A stretch of 64,000 bases of DNA, taken from positions 4,417,001-4,481,000 of the forward strand of contig NZ_CP075184.1 in the NCBI RefSeq assembly GCF_020510705.1, written 5' to 3'. This DNA is from Acidovorax radicis. Its GTDB lineage: Bacteria; Pseudomonadota; Gammaproteobacteria; Burkholderiales; Burkholderiaceae_C. Positions 45,692 through 53,822 of the stretch are shown here, piece by piece. The translations under genes and the position numbers were made by a program. Numbering within the stretch: position 1 is the stretch's first letter; each line of letters opens with the position of its first letter. The notes beneath the pieces were generated by a model that did no database searches, had not been told where the DNA came from, and worked only from the letters and a program-made list of their open reading frames with translations.

Positions 45692-45795
45692 GGTCGTTGC
45701 ATCCATAGGCAGCTGATTGATGCCGCGCAGTGTGTGTGATGCCGCCGCGTTCATCGCTCAAAAAGCAGCACAAAGGGCTACCCGATCTACCTTGA

Positions 45796-45812
45796 GTATT
45801 GATAATCGATAC
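45796..45812. promoter_or_regulatory. 17-bp palindrome next to the HTH regulator start
   Basis: GTATTGATAATCGATAC, a near-perfect palindrome ending two bases before the ATG at 45815. It contains a GATAAT -10-like hexamer placed so that the transcript could start at or near the ATG, and no Shine-Dalgarno is present. It could be an autoregulatory operator or a leaderless promoter. Confidence 0.4.
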
Positions 45813-45814
45813 CC

Positions 45815-46546
45815 ATGAGCACCACCGCCGACCTCGTTCTCGCCCTCAAGAAGGAACTCAAGACCGCGCAGATGACCTACGCCGACCTGGCGCAGGCGCT
45901 GGGCATGGCCGAGTCCAGCGTCAAGCGCATGCTGGCCAAGGGCGACATGCCGCTGTCGCGCATCGACGCCATCTGCCGCGCACTGGCGCTGGACTTTGCC
46001 GACCTGGCGCGGCGCGTGGCCGACGAACAACCCCTGCTGAAAGAGCTGGGCCAGGAGCAAGAGCGCGCCGTGGTGGCCGACAAGAAGCTGCTGCTCATGG
46101 CGATCTGCGTTTTGAGCCAGTGGACGCTGGAGCAGGTGACCACCACCTACCGGCTCACCGAAGCCGAGGGCATCAAATACCTCGCGCAGCTCGACCGTAT
46201 CGGCATCATCGAGCTGCGCCCGCTGAACCGCTACCGCCTCAAACTCGCCAAGACCTTTCGCTGGCGCCCCCACGGCCCGGTGATGAACTACTTCCGCGAC
46301 CACGCACTGCTGGACTACTTTGCGGGCGGCTTTGACGGCCCGGGCGAAGGCGTGCTGCTGGTGCATGGCGCCATCAGCCGCAGCCTGGCGCCCGCCTTCA
46401 TGGAACGCATGCAGCGCGTGGCGCAGGACTTTGCCCAGCAGCACCTGGCCGACCAGAAGCTGCCCGACCGCGAGCGCGAGGGCTACACCCTGCTGCTGGC
46501 CATGCGCAGCTGGGAGTTTGAGGCGTTTGCGTCGATGCGGCGATAA
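45815..46546 (+). CDS. helix-turn-helix transcriptional regulator
   Basis: A 243-residue regulator. The N-terminal XRE-like helix-turn-helix covers about residues 10-65 (MTYADLAQALGMAESSVKRM, then LSRIDAICRALALDFADLAR). The middle region has a winged-helix look (QVTTTYRLTEAEGIKYLAQL, then RIGIIELRPLNRYRLKLAKT). The C-terminal part (AFMERMQRVAQDFAQQHLAD) is a conserved ligand-type tail of unknown specificity. The family is common in proteobacteria and uncharacterised. It is divergent from the ceramidase-like gene and may control it. Confidence 0.8.
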   Translation: MSTTADLVLALKKELKTAQMTYADLAQALGMAESSVKRMLAKGDMPLSRIDAICRALALDFADLARRVADEQPLLKELGQEQERAVVADKKLLLMAICVLSQWTLEQVTTTYRLTEAEGIKYLAQLDRIGIIELRPLNRYRLKLAKTFRWRPHGPVMNYFRDHALLDYFAGGFDGPGEGVLLVHGAISRSLAPAFMERMQRVAQDFAQQHLADQKLPDREREGYTLLLAMRSWEFEAFASMRR

Positions 46547-46914
46547 CCCCTGCCCAGAGGGGAACAACGCCCTCGCTGCGGGCGGCGCTGGGATGGCGTT
46601 CCTGGCCTGGGCCGCGGCAGTTTTTTTGCGGGTGGAGTGCGACACCGCCCCTACAGCGCGGGGCGTACATTACTACACTTTTTATAGCTGTTTTCGCTTT
46701 ACCATCAAGCGTCAGAGGCCTATTTGGCTTGGATCTTCGAGTGCAAAAATAGACACCAGCGAGGACCGTCTTTGCCGGATTTCCAGCCCACCCCGCGCGG
46801 CCTCAGGAAACACAACTTCACAAGACTTCGCAGTTCGCCTACACCCGCTTGACGCAGCGTCCGCACCATCAAGTCTCCGGTTCCGCAAGGAGCCTTTTTG
46901 AGGAGATCATCACC
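46547..46914. other. intergenic region with a dispersed repeat and a palindromic element
   Basis: At 46556-46592 it repeats the GGGGAACRACGCCCTCGCTG segment seen at 30150. Then comes a palindromic element (46671-46720) and the leader of the first DxDGDG protein gene. No coding region is supported. Confidence 0.5.
46671..46720 (+). repeat. AGCGCT-type palindromic element, copy 10
   Basis: TACACTTTTTATAGCTG, TTCGCTT half, ATCAAGCGT, CAGAGGCC. The core half-sites have one change each. It lies in the intergenic region upstream of the tandem secreted-protein genes. Confidence 0.75.
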
Positions 46915-47373
46915 ATGGCCCGCAACGCACTCGCCGCTGTTTCTATCGCACTGCTGTCGCTGGGCGCCGCTACGGTGGCGCAGGCGCAGGCGCAGACCAG
47001 CGCCACTGTTGTCATCCAGTCTGGCTCGCCCCACTACCAGCGCCCCGCGCCGGTGATGGTGCAGTACCAGGCGCCACCACCGCCCCGCCATGAAGCCATG
47101 CCCCGCCCCCGCCGTGGCATGGCGTGGGTACCCGGCCACTGGGAATGGCGCGGCCACCGCCATGTCTGGATGCAGGGTTACTGGGTGAAGGCCCGCCCCG
47201 GCTATCACTACCGCGAGCCGCGGTGGGAGGAACATGGCGGCCGCTGGAACATGCAGCCCGGGCGCTGGGACCGAGACGGCGACGGTATTGCCAACCGCCA
47301 TGACCGCGACCGCGACGGTGATGGCGTCCCCAATCGCCGCGATCGCCGCCCGGACAACCCTTACCGCCAATAG
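46915..47373 (+). CDS. secreted Trp/Arg-rich protein with DxDGDG calcium-type repeats (copy 1)
   Basis: A 152-residue protein. Signal peptide (NALAAVSIALLSLGAATVAQ, ending AQAQA) is followed by repeated YxWGxW-like units (WVPGHWEWRGHRHVWMQGYW, then RPGYHYREPRWEEHGGRW) and an acidic tail WDRDGDGIANRHDRDRDGDG followed by VPNRRDRRPDN. The tail matches thrombospondin type 3-like calcium-binding repeats. Function is unknown; the combination suggests a periplasmic or surface protein. AGGAG lies 9 bases upstream of the ATG. A paralogue follows 189 bp downstream. Confidence 0.8.
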   Translation: MARNALAAVSIALLSLGAATVAQAQAQTSATVVIQSGSPHYQRPAPVMVQYQAPPPPRHEAMPRPRRGMAWVPGHWEWRGHRHVWMQGYWVKARPGYHYREPRWEEHGGRWNMQPGRWDRDGDGIANRHDRDRDGDGVPNRRDRRPDNPYRQ

Positions 47374-47562
47374 CCCGCTGAACCCATCCACCACAGCCGC
47401 AGCGTGGGGCGACCTCACTGGGCCTGGCCACCAACCATGGCCTTCGCCTGACACACCGCCCCGCGCAATACCTACACGGTGAGCCCAGCCACGCGCTCAC
47501 GATCTACCAGCCAGCCAGCCCGCTTGCTTTCGCAAGCAACAACATACAGACAGGAGACCTTC

Positions 47563-48018
47563 ATGGCCCGCCACACTCTCACCGCAGCCTCTTTCGCCCT
47601 GTTGGCACTGATGGCCTTTGCTCCCGCACAGGCCGCCACGCAGGGCACTGTCATCATCCAGTCGGGCCAGCCCGAACGCATGCACCAGGCTGCGCCTACC
47701 TACCATGTGATTCCAGCGCCACCACCGCCGCGCCATGAGGCCATGCCCCGCCCTCGCCGTGGCCAGGTGTGGGAAGAAGGCCATTGGGAATGGCGCGGCA
47801 ACCGCCACCAATGGGTGCGGGGCCACTGGGTGAAGGCGCGCACGGGCTACCAGTATCGCCAGCCCCATTGGGTCGAACGTGATGGCCGCTGGGAGATGCA
47901 ACGCGGCGGCTGGGACCGTGACGGCGATGGCATCGCCAACCGTGCCGATCGGGACCGCGATGGCGACGGCGTGCCCAACCGCCGCGACAACCAGCCCGAC
48001 AACCCACGTCGCAATTGA
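47563..48018 (+). CDS. secreted Trp/Arg-rich protein with DxDGDG calcium-type repeats (copy 2)
   Basis: A 151-residue paralogue of the preceding protein: the same signal peptide style, the same PPPPRHEAMPRPRRG segment, WEEGHWEWRGNRHQWVRGHW, and a tail WDRDGDGIANRADRDRDGDG followed by VPNRRDN. Identity appears around 60-70% by eye, higher in the mature region than in the leader, consistent with an old tandem duplication. A small hairpin (GCTTGCTTTCGCAAGC) precedes its CAGGAG ribosome binding site. The two may be expressed separately, since the 189-bp gap is long for an operon. Confidence 0.8.
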   Translation: MARHTLTAASFALLALMAFAPAQAATQGTVIIQSGQPERMHQAAPTYHVIPAPPPPRHEAMPRPRRGQVWEEGHWEWRGNRHQWVRGHWVKARTGYQYRQPHWVERDGRWEMQRGGWDRDGDGIANRADRDRDGDGVPNRRDNQPDNPRRN

Positions 48019-48064
48019 TGGAAAGAGTCACCGGTCGGCATGCTCTGTGCACGCCGTGCCGGCC

Positions 48065-48847
48065 TCAGCCCAGCTGCAGCTCAGCGTGGCCCAGGCCCGG
48101 GAAGTCGGCCACCACCAACGTGCCCGGCGCCACCATCACGGTGCCGGTGCATGAACCCGTGGTCACCCACTGACCCGCGCGCAGCCCACCCAGGCTGCGT
48201 GCGCCCTCGTTGGCCAGCCACACCAGCAGTCGCAGCGGGTCGCCCGCCGGGTTGCCCCAGGCAGCGTGCTGCACGGCCACGGAACCGTTCACCGACAGGC
48301 TGCACCCTTGCGACAGCGGCTGCACTGCGGCCACATCCTCTTGGCCCGATCCGACGATCAGCGCGCCATGGCAGGCCTGGTCGGCCAACCGGCTCCACTC
48401 GCCTTGCTGGGCCCATGCGGCAAACCGTGTGTCGCACACCTCGATCGCCGCACGCACCGAGACCATGGCCGCCAGCACCTCGGCCGCGCTGTAGGGCGTG
48501 GCACGCGGTGGCAGGTCGGCGCCCAGTTCGTACACCAGCTCAGCCTCTACCCCCACCACGGCAAAGCCTGCCACAGGCAGGCGCACGGCCGAGCTGGCTG
48601 GCGCCACAAACACCGAGTCACGGGTGAGCGCGGCACGCGCGGGCAGGGCCTGGGGTGATGCAGCGCCCACCTTCCAGCCAGCAATGGCCCCGCGCTCGCG
48701 CACGACCACATCCTGCACGGCATAGGCCTCGGCCGCATCGCGCGGGCGCAGCGCGGCCGGCAGATCGAGTGGCCGAGGTGTGCGCCCCTGGCGCGCCATG
48801 GTGAGCACGGCGGCACAGGCCTGGGGATCAAAAGCGGTATCGGGCAT
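48065..48847 (-). CDS. 2-keto-4-pentenoate hydratase / fumarylacetoacetase-fold protein
   Basis: A 260-residue protein of the MhpD/HpaH hydratase group. Motifs: EAYAVQDVVVRERGAIAGWK with VGAAS, VVGVEAELVYELGADLPPR (metal-binding ExE), IEVCDTRFAAW, and the C-terminal WVTTGSCTGTVMVAPG. These enzymes hydrate 2-hydroxypenta-2,4-dienoates in meta-cleavage pathways. No other aromatic-degradation gene is present, so the physiological substrate is open. It faces the second DxDGDG gene and is divergent from the dadA riboswitch. Confidence 0.87.
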   Translation of the reverse strand: MPDTAFDPQACAAVLTMARQGRTPRPLDLPAALRPRDAAEAYAVQDVVVRERGAIAGWKVGAASPQALPARAALTRDSVFVAPASSAVRLPVAGFAVVGVEAELVYELGADLPPRATPYSAAEVLAAMVSVRAAIEVCDTRFAAWAQQGEWSRLADQACHGALIVGSGQEDVAAVQPLSQGCSLSVNGSVAVQHAAWGNPAGDPLRLLVWLANEGARSLGGLRAGQWVTTGSCTGTVMVAPGTLVVADFPGLGHAELQLG

Positions 48848-48981
48848 GGAACAACATCCTGGGGTGGGTCAAGTCGGCGGATTATGGCGACCCCGGGCAC
48901 ACGCCAGCATCAGCAACGATTGCCGTTCATTAGCGCGCACAGGTCCGTTCTGGCGCTGCCATGCCGCCTAGAATCGACCCC

Positions 48982-49190
48982 GCAGGAGAGCACGGCGGGC
49001 CACAGGCTCACCGCTGCACCGAAGGCGCAAACTCCCATACACGCTCAGGTCCCGTACTGCACCATTCATCAAAGCCGTCTGGAGAGCCGCCCCAACCTGT
49101 GACCAGCGTTGTGGCGCACCGAAGGAGCAAACCGCGCGCCATATGGGCCGTGCGGTGAATCTCTCAGGTACCAAGGACAGGGGGAGCGGC
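48982..49190 (+). promoter_or_regulatory. tandem glycine riboswitch upstream of dadA
   Basis: Two successive gcvT-type aptamers. The first begins GGAGAGCACGG (48984) and has CCGAAGGCGCAAA and CGCTCAGGTCCCGTACTGC. The second begins CTGGAGAGCC (49079) and has CCGAAGGAGCAAACC and AATCTCTCAGGTACCAAGG then ACAGGGGGAG. These are the diagnostic conserved elements of tandem cooperative glycine riboswitches. Glycine binding should alter expression of the gene downstream, the dadA-like dehydrogenase; the expression platform region is partly occupied by a palindromic element. Confidence 0.95.
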
Positions 49191-49218
49191 AGCTTGGGCA
49201 GACATGCGCCCGCTGCAC

Positions 49219-49267
49219 GCTATTAAATTCATAGCTTCCAGCGCACGTCTTTCAAGCGCCAGAGCCC
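49219..49267 (+). repeat. AGCGCT-type palindromic element, copy 11 (between riboswitch and dadA)
   Basis: GCTATTAAATTCATAGCTT, CAGCGCA, CAAGCGCC, AGAGCCC. It ends just before the AAAGG ribosome binding site of dadA, in the place where the riboswitch expression platform is expected. Confidence 0.85.
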
Positions 49268-49285
49268 AGAAAGGCTTTGAAAATC

Positions 49286-50596
49286 ATGCGCGTGATCGTT
49301 TTGGGCGCCGGCTTGCTCGGCGTGACTTCGGCTTATTTCCTGCAACAGCTCGGCCATGAGGTGACCGTCATCGACCGCCAGGGTGCGCCCGGTGCGGAGA
49401 CCAGCTTTGCCAACGGCGGCCAGATCTCGGTGAGCCACGCCGAGCCCTGGGCCAACCCCAGCGCGCCGCTCAAGGTGCTGCAGTGGCTGGGCCAGGAGGA
49501 CGCCCCCCTGCTGTTCCGCCTGCGTGCCGACATGCGCCAGTGGTTGTGGGGCCTGTCCTTTTTGCGCAACTGCACGCCGGCGCGCACGCGCCACAACATC
49601 GAGCAGATCGTGCGCCTGGGCACCTACAGCCGCAGCGTGCTGCAGCAGCTGCGCGCGGCCACCGGCATTCAGTATGACCAGCGCACGCAGGGCATCCTGC
49701 ACTTCTATACCAACGCCAAGGAGTTCGACGGCGCCCTGGCCCCGGCCGAGCAGATGCGCGCACTGGGCTGCGAGCGCCAGGTGATCAGCGCCGACGAGGC
49801 CGTGCGCATCGAGCCCGCGCTGGCCCCCATGCGCCCGCAGCTGGCAGGCGCCACGTTCACGGCCGAGGATGAATCCGGCGACGCCAACCAGTTCACGCGC
49901 GAGCTGGCCAAGCTGTGCGAAGCGGCAGGCGTGCAGTTCCGCATGGGCCACCACATCACCGCACTGCGCGAGGTGGGCGGGCGCATCGACCACGTGGAAG
50001 TGACCAATGCCGAAGGCCGCTTCGAGCGCGTGCGTGGCGATGCGTTTGTGCTGGCCATGGGCTCGTTCAGCCCGTTGCTGGCGCAGCCACTGGGCATCCG
50101 CCTGCCGATCTACCCGGCCAAGGGCTACTCGGTGACCATGCCGGTCAAGGACGCATCCAAGGCGCACCAGGTGAGCCTGACGGACGATGAGTTCAAGCTG
50201 GTGTTCTCGCGCTACACCAGCGAGCGGGGCGGAGACCGCCTGCGCATTGCGGGCACGGCGGAGCTGAACGGCTACAACCGCGACCTGAACCCCGTGCGCT
50301 GCGAGGCCATCGTGCGGCGTGTGGAGCAGCTCTTCCCCGGCGCGGGCGACGCCAGCCAGGCCCAGTTCTGGACGGGCCTGCGTCCCGCCACGCCCAGCAA
50401 CGTGCCCTTGATCGGCGCCACCAAGGTGGCCAACCTCTTCCTCAACACGGGGCACGGCACGCTGGGCTGGACGCATGCCTGCGGCTCAGGCCAGGCGATT
50501 GCCGACATCGTGAGCGGGCGCGTGCCCCAGGTGGATTTCGACTTTCAGGGGTTGGCGCCAGCGCCGTCGTACCGCACACAAAAGGCCATGGCCTGA
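49286..50596 (+). CDS. dadA: D-amino acid dehydrogenase, small subunit type
   Basis: A 436-residue FAD-dependent oxidoreductase (DAO family), peripheral on the inner membrane, that oxidises D-amino acids to keto acids and passes electrons to quinone. VIVLGAGLLGVTSAYFL (residues 3-19, FAD-binding GxGxxG), PGAETSFANGGQISVSHAEP, and the C-terminal FWTGLRPATPSNVPLIGA and NTGHGTLGWTHACGSG are characteristic. The ATG at 49286 gives MRVIVLG. It is preceded by a tandem glycine riboswitch, so glycine may be a substrate, product-linked signal or competing metabolite. No alr/dadX racemase is adjacent. Confidence 0.93.
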   Translation: MRVIVLGAGLLGVTSAYFLQQLGHEVTVIDRQGAPGAETSFANGGQISVSHAEPWANPSAPLKVLQWLGQEDAPLLFRLRADMRQWLWGLSFLRNCTPARTRHNIEQIVRLGTYSRSVLQQLRAATGIQYDQRTQGILHFYTNAKEFDGALAPAEQMRALGCERQVISADEAVRIEPALAPMRPQLAGATFTAEDESGDANQFTRELAKLCEAAGVQFRMGHHITALREVGGRIDHVEVTNAEGRFERVRGDAFVLAMGSFSPLLAQPLGIRLPIYPAKGYSVTMPVKDASKAHQVSLTDDEFKLVFSRYTSERGGDRLRIAGTAELNGYNRDLNPVRCEAIVRRVEQLFPGAGDASQAQFWTGLRPATPSNVPLIGATKVANLFLNTGHGTLGWTHACGSGQAIADIVSGRVPQVDFDFQGLAPAPSYRTQKAMA

Positions 50597-50652
50597 GCGG
50601 TTTTTGGCGCGCGGTACGCCGGGATGCGACTGGCAAACACCTTGCCGGGCCA

Positions 50653-51273
50653 TCACGCCATCGGCCATGCCGTGAACACCGGCAGGGTCTCCGCCTGGGC
50701 GGCATAGGCGGCCAAGGCGGGATAGTGGGCGGGGTTGGCGTGCGCGGGCACCAGCAGCCGGGCGAAGCTCCAGGCCACGGCCGCACTCAGGCCCGCTTGT
50801 CCGATGGGTTGCCCCCCGGCGGGCGCCGGGGGCGCGGCGCTGGCCAACCCATGCTCCAGCCCGGCCCAGGCGGCCTCCAGCTGCTGCTCGACGCGCTCCA
50901 GCCAAGGCGCGTGTCGCTTCTCGGGCGGGCGCAGTGCGTTCTCATAAACGATCTGCACGGCCTTCTCGCACGCCGCCAGCGCCAGCCCGGTGATGCGCAG
51001 CGCTTGCAGCCGCTCCGGCAACTCGGCGGGCCACAGGCTGCGCGCGGGGCCGGCCACGGCCTCGGCATAGTCAATGATGAGGTTGGAGTCCATCAAGACC
51101 GTGCCATCTGGCGCGACCAGCGTGGGCGCCTTGACCACCGGGTTGATCGCACGAAACGCCTCCATCGTGCTGAACACCGAGACCGGCCTTGACGTGAATG
51201 CCAACCCCAGCAGCGACAAACTGATGGCCGTGCGCCGCACATAAGGCGAATCCAGCATTCCCACGAGCTGCAT
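50653..51273 (-). CDS. glutathione S-transferase family protein
   Basis: A 206-residue cytosolic GST. N-terminal thioredoxin-like domain: MQLVGMLDSPYVRRTAISLS with the catalytic Ser/Tyr region, NPVVKAPTLVAPDG (cis-Pro, glutathione site) and LMDSNLIIDYAEAV. The C-terminal all-helical domain includes GLAALEHGLASA-like and VAWSFARLLVPAHA segments. The closest named relatives by eye are YibF-type and other bacterial stress GSTs; the substrate is unknown. It is divergent from the GcvA-like regulator (99-bp gap), which may control it. Confidence 0.85.
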   Translation of the reverse strand: MQLVGMLDSPYVRRTAISLSLLGLAFTSRPVSVFSTMEAFRAINPVVKAPTLVAPDGTVLMDSNLIIDYAEAVAGPARSLWPAELPERLQALRITGLALAACEKAVQIVYENALRPPEKRHAPWLERVEQQLEAAWAGLEHGLASAAPPAPAGGQPIGQAGLSAAVAWSFARLLVPAHANPAHYPALAAYAAQAETLPVFTAWPMA

Positions 51274-51372
51274 ATGTAGTCTTTCTTTCAAATAGTCAGA
51301 TGCACAAGGCTATAGCGCAAGCCACTCGGGCACTATCGATTTTTTCTTTCATGTTCTGTTAGAAATACTGAC

Positions 51373-52248
51373 ATGAATACCGATTACCCGTCTACCCACG
51401 CACTGCGTTGTTTTGAAGCCGTCGCACGGCTGGGCAGCGTGACACAGGCCGCCGCCGAACTGCACGTGACCCACTCGGCCGTGAGCCAGCAGTTGCGCCA
51501 GCTGGAGACACAGCTGGGCTTGGCGCTTTTTGAGCGTGCGGGGCGGGGGCTACGGCTGGCTGAAAATGGCCGCCTGTACGCCCTGCAGGTGCGCGCCGCC
51601 CTCCAGGACATCGGCAACGCCACGCGCGTATTGCGCGTGCTGCCCCGTGCGGGCGAGCTGGTCGTGGCGCTGATGCCATCGTTCGGGCTGCACTGGCTGC
51701 TGCCCCGGTTGCCAGATTTTCAGGCGCGCCACCCTGCCCAGCGCATCCGGCTGCTGGCAGGCCTGGAGGTACAGGACTTGCGCCAGGGCACCGCCCACAT
51801 CGCTGTGCGCATGGGCGCCGGCCCGTGGGACGGGCTGGAACAAGAGCCCTTGTTTACCGACGAGCTGCTGATGGTGGCCGCACCCCACTTTCGGGGAGGC
51901 GCACTGCCACGCACTGCCGCCGAGGTGCTGGCTTGCCCGCTGATCCGCTCGGCCGAACCCTGGGCGCCCTGGTGTGCACGCGCCGGGCTGCCCGAGCCAC
52001 CGCCCGGCGCGGGGCTCTGGATCAACGACTCCAACCTGTCACTGGAGGCCGCACGCCTGGGCCAAGGGGTGGCGCTGGAGCGCCATAGCGTGGCGCAAGG
52101 CCTGCTGCAGCGCGGTGAGCTGGTGGCGCTCACGGACCTGCGCGTGCCTTACGCCTATCCCTATTGGCTGGTGTGGCCACCGGCCACGGCCACGCTGGTG
52201 GCCGACTTTGTGCAATGGATGCGGCAGCAGGCCGCCAACAGGCTGTAA
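51373..52248 (+). CDS. LysR family regulator, GcvA-like
   Basis: A 291-residue LysR-type regulator. The winged HTH lies in residues 6-65: STHALRCFEAVARLGSVTQA, AAELHVTHSAVSQQLRQLET and QLGLALFERAGRGLRLAENG. The effector domain includes LLPRLPDFQARHPAQRIRLL and the LRQGTAHIAVRMGAGPW segment typical of the GcvA subgroup. True GcvA controls glycine cleavage; this subgroup is very large, so the target is more likely the divergent GST gene. No Shine-Dalgarno is obvious before the ATG. Confidence 0.86.
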   Translation: MNTDYPSTHALRCFEAVARLGSVTQAAAELHVTHSAVSQQLRQLETQLGLALFERAGRGLRLAENGRLYALQVRAALQDIGNATRVLRVLPRAGELVVALMPSFGLHWLLPRLPDFQARHPAQRIRLLAGLEVQDLRQGTAHIAVRMGAGPWDGLEQEPLFTDELLMVAAPHFRGGALPRTAAEVLACPLIRSAEPWAPWCARAGLPEPPPGAGLWINDSNLSLEAARLGQGVALERHSVAQGLLQRGELVALTDLRVPYAYPYWLVWPPATATLVADFVQWMRQQAANRL

Positions 52249-52336
52249 AAACGCCTTCCGGCCCTTCCGGCCCTGCCATCCGGGCGCCGCTGCGGCCCGT
52301 ACAACGCGGGCCAACATGGCGTTTTTCCTCATGTCA

Positions 52337-52395
52337 TCGCAGCTTCTTACAATAAGCTGCATATCAACACCCAAGGGCACATAGGCGCCCTTTGT
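52337..52395 (+). promoter_or_regulatory. two hairpins in the leader of the CNNM gene
   Basis: GCAGCTT / AAGCTGC at 52339-52360 and AAGGGC / GCCCTT at 52373-52392, the latter ending 3 bases before the ATG and covering the position where a ribosome binding site should be. They could be structural control elements or remnants of a terminator pair. Confidence 0.45.
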
Positions 52396-53721
52396 ATGGA
52401 AATCGCAATACTGTTCGCTCTCATTTTTCTCAACGGCCTTTTTGCCATGTCCGAGATCGCGCTCGTCACGGCCCGCAAAGTCCGTTTGCAAAAGATGATT
52501 GATGAGGGCGATAGCGGCGCCGCCGCTGCCGTGAAGCTGGGCGAAGACCCCACCCGCTTCCTCTCCACCATCCAGATCGGCATCACATCGATTGGGGTGC
52601 TCAACGGGATCGTGGGTGAATCCGCCCTGGCGGCCCCGCTGGGGGTCTGGCTGGCATCGCTGGGCGTGCCCCAACCATCCAGCGGCTACATCGCCACCGG
52701 GCTGGTGGTGGTCATGATCACGTATTTCTCTATCGTGGTCGGCGAGCTCGTGCCCAAACGCATTGGCCAGTCCTACCCCGAAACCTTTGCCCGACTGGTG
52801 GCTCGGCCCATCAACTTCCTGGCGCTGGCCACCAAGCCGTTTGTGCTGCTGCTCTCTACCTCCACCCGCACGCTGCTGCGCCTCATGGGCGTCAAGGAAA
52901 CCAGCGGCAGCCCGGTGACCGAGGAAGAGATCCACGCCATGCTGGTGGAAGGCACCACGGCGGGGGTGATTGAGTCGCATGAGCACACCATGGTGCGCAA
53001 CGTGTTCCGGCTGGATGACCGCCAGATTGGCTCGCTCATGGTGCCGCGCGGCGACGTGGTGTGTCTGGATGTGGATGCATCGTTTGAAGACAACCTGAAG
53101 TGCATCGAAGAGTCCGACCACGCACGCTTTCCCGTGGTGCGGGGCGGCATGGACAACATCCTGGGCGTGATCAACGCCCGCCAGTGGCTGTCGCGCACGC
53201 TGCGCGACAAGGCCCACGGCGGCCTGCCGGAGCAGCCGCTGCAAACCGCTCTCTACGTGCCCGAAACCATCACCGGCATGGAGCTGCTGGACAACTTCCG
53301 CCTGTCGGATGTGCACATGGCGTTTGTGATCGACGAATACGGCGAGGTGCAGGGCATCGTGACGCTGCAAGACCTGATCGAGGCCATCACCGGCGAGTTC
53401 CAGCCCCGCGACCCCGAAACGTCATGGGCGCTGCAGCGCGAGGACGGCAGCTGGCTGCTGGACGGCCACATCCCCGTGCCCGAGCTCAAGGACCGGCTGA
53501 ACCTGGACACCGTGCCCGAAGAAGAACGCGGCCGCTACCACACCCTGAGCGGCATGATCATGCTGCTGACCGGCCGCCTGCCCAATGTGACCGACACGGT
53601 GCAGTGGGAAGACTGGAAACTCGAAGTGGTGGACATGGATGGCAAAACCATCGACAAGATCCTGGCCACGCGCCTCACGCCCGAGGACAAGACCGAAGCC
53701 ACAGACCACCCTGCGGCCTGA
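52396..53721 (+). CDS. CNNM/CorC-type transporter (hemolysin C family)
   Basis: A 441-residue inner-membrane protein. The DUF21 domain (about 1-190) has four helices beginning EIAILFALIFLNGLFAMSEI; GEDPTRFLSTIQIGITSIGV and VVGELVPKRIGQSYPE are signature segments. Two CBS units follow (about 205-330: VPRGDVVCLDVDASFEDNLK, then FVIDEYGEVQGIVTLQDLIE), then a CorC/HlyC C-terminal domain (about 345-425). The family exports Mg2+ or Co2+; the hemolysin name is historical. A hairpin-rich leader precedes the ATG. Confidence 0.92.
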   Translation: MEIAILFALIFLNGLFAMSEIALVTARKVRLQKMIDEGDSGAAAAVKLGEDPTRFLSTIQIGITSIGVLNGIVGESALAAPLGVWLASLGVPQPSSGYIATGLVVVMITYFSIVVGELVPKRIGQSYPETFARLVARPINFLALATKPFVLLLSTSTRTLLRLMGVKETSGSPVTEEEIHAMLVEGTTAGVIESHEHTMVRNVFRLDDRQIGSLMVPRGDVVCLDVDASFEDNLKCIEESDHARFPVVRGGMDNILGVINARQWLSRTLRDKAHGGLPEQPLQTALYVPETITGMELLDNFRLSDVHMAFVIDEYGEVQGIVTLQDLIEAITGEFQPRDPETSWALQREDGSWLLDGHIPVPELKDRLNLDTVPEEERGRYHTLSGMIMLLTGRLPNVTDTVQWEDWKLEVVDMDGKTIDKILATRLTPEDKTEATDHPAA

Positions 53722-53822
53722 CGCCCCCTCACCACCAACCACAACACCGCGCCCCCAGCACGCAGACGGCAGGCGGCAGACATCGCTGTGGCGCCGACCT
53801 GTGCGGGGAAGTGGGCCTCCGT

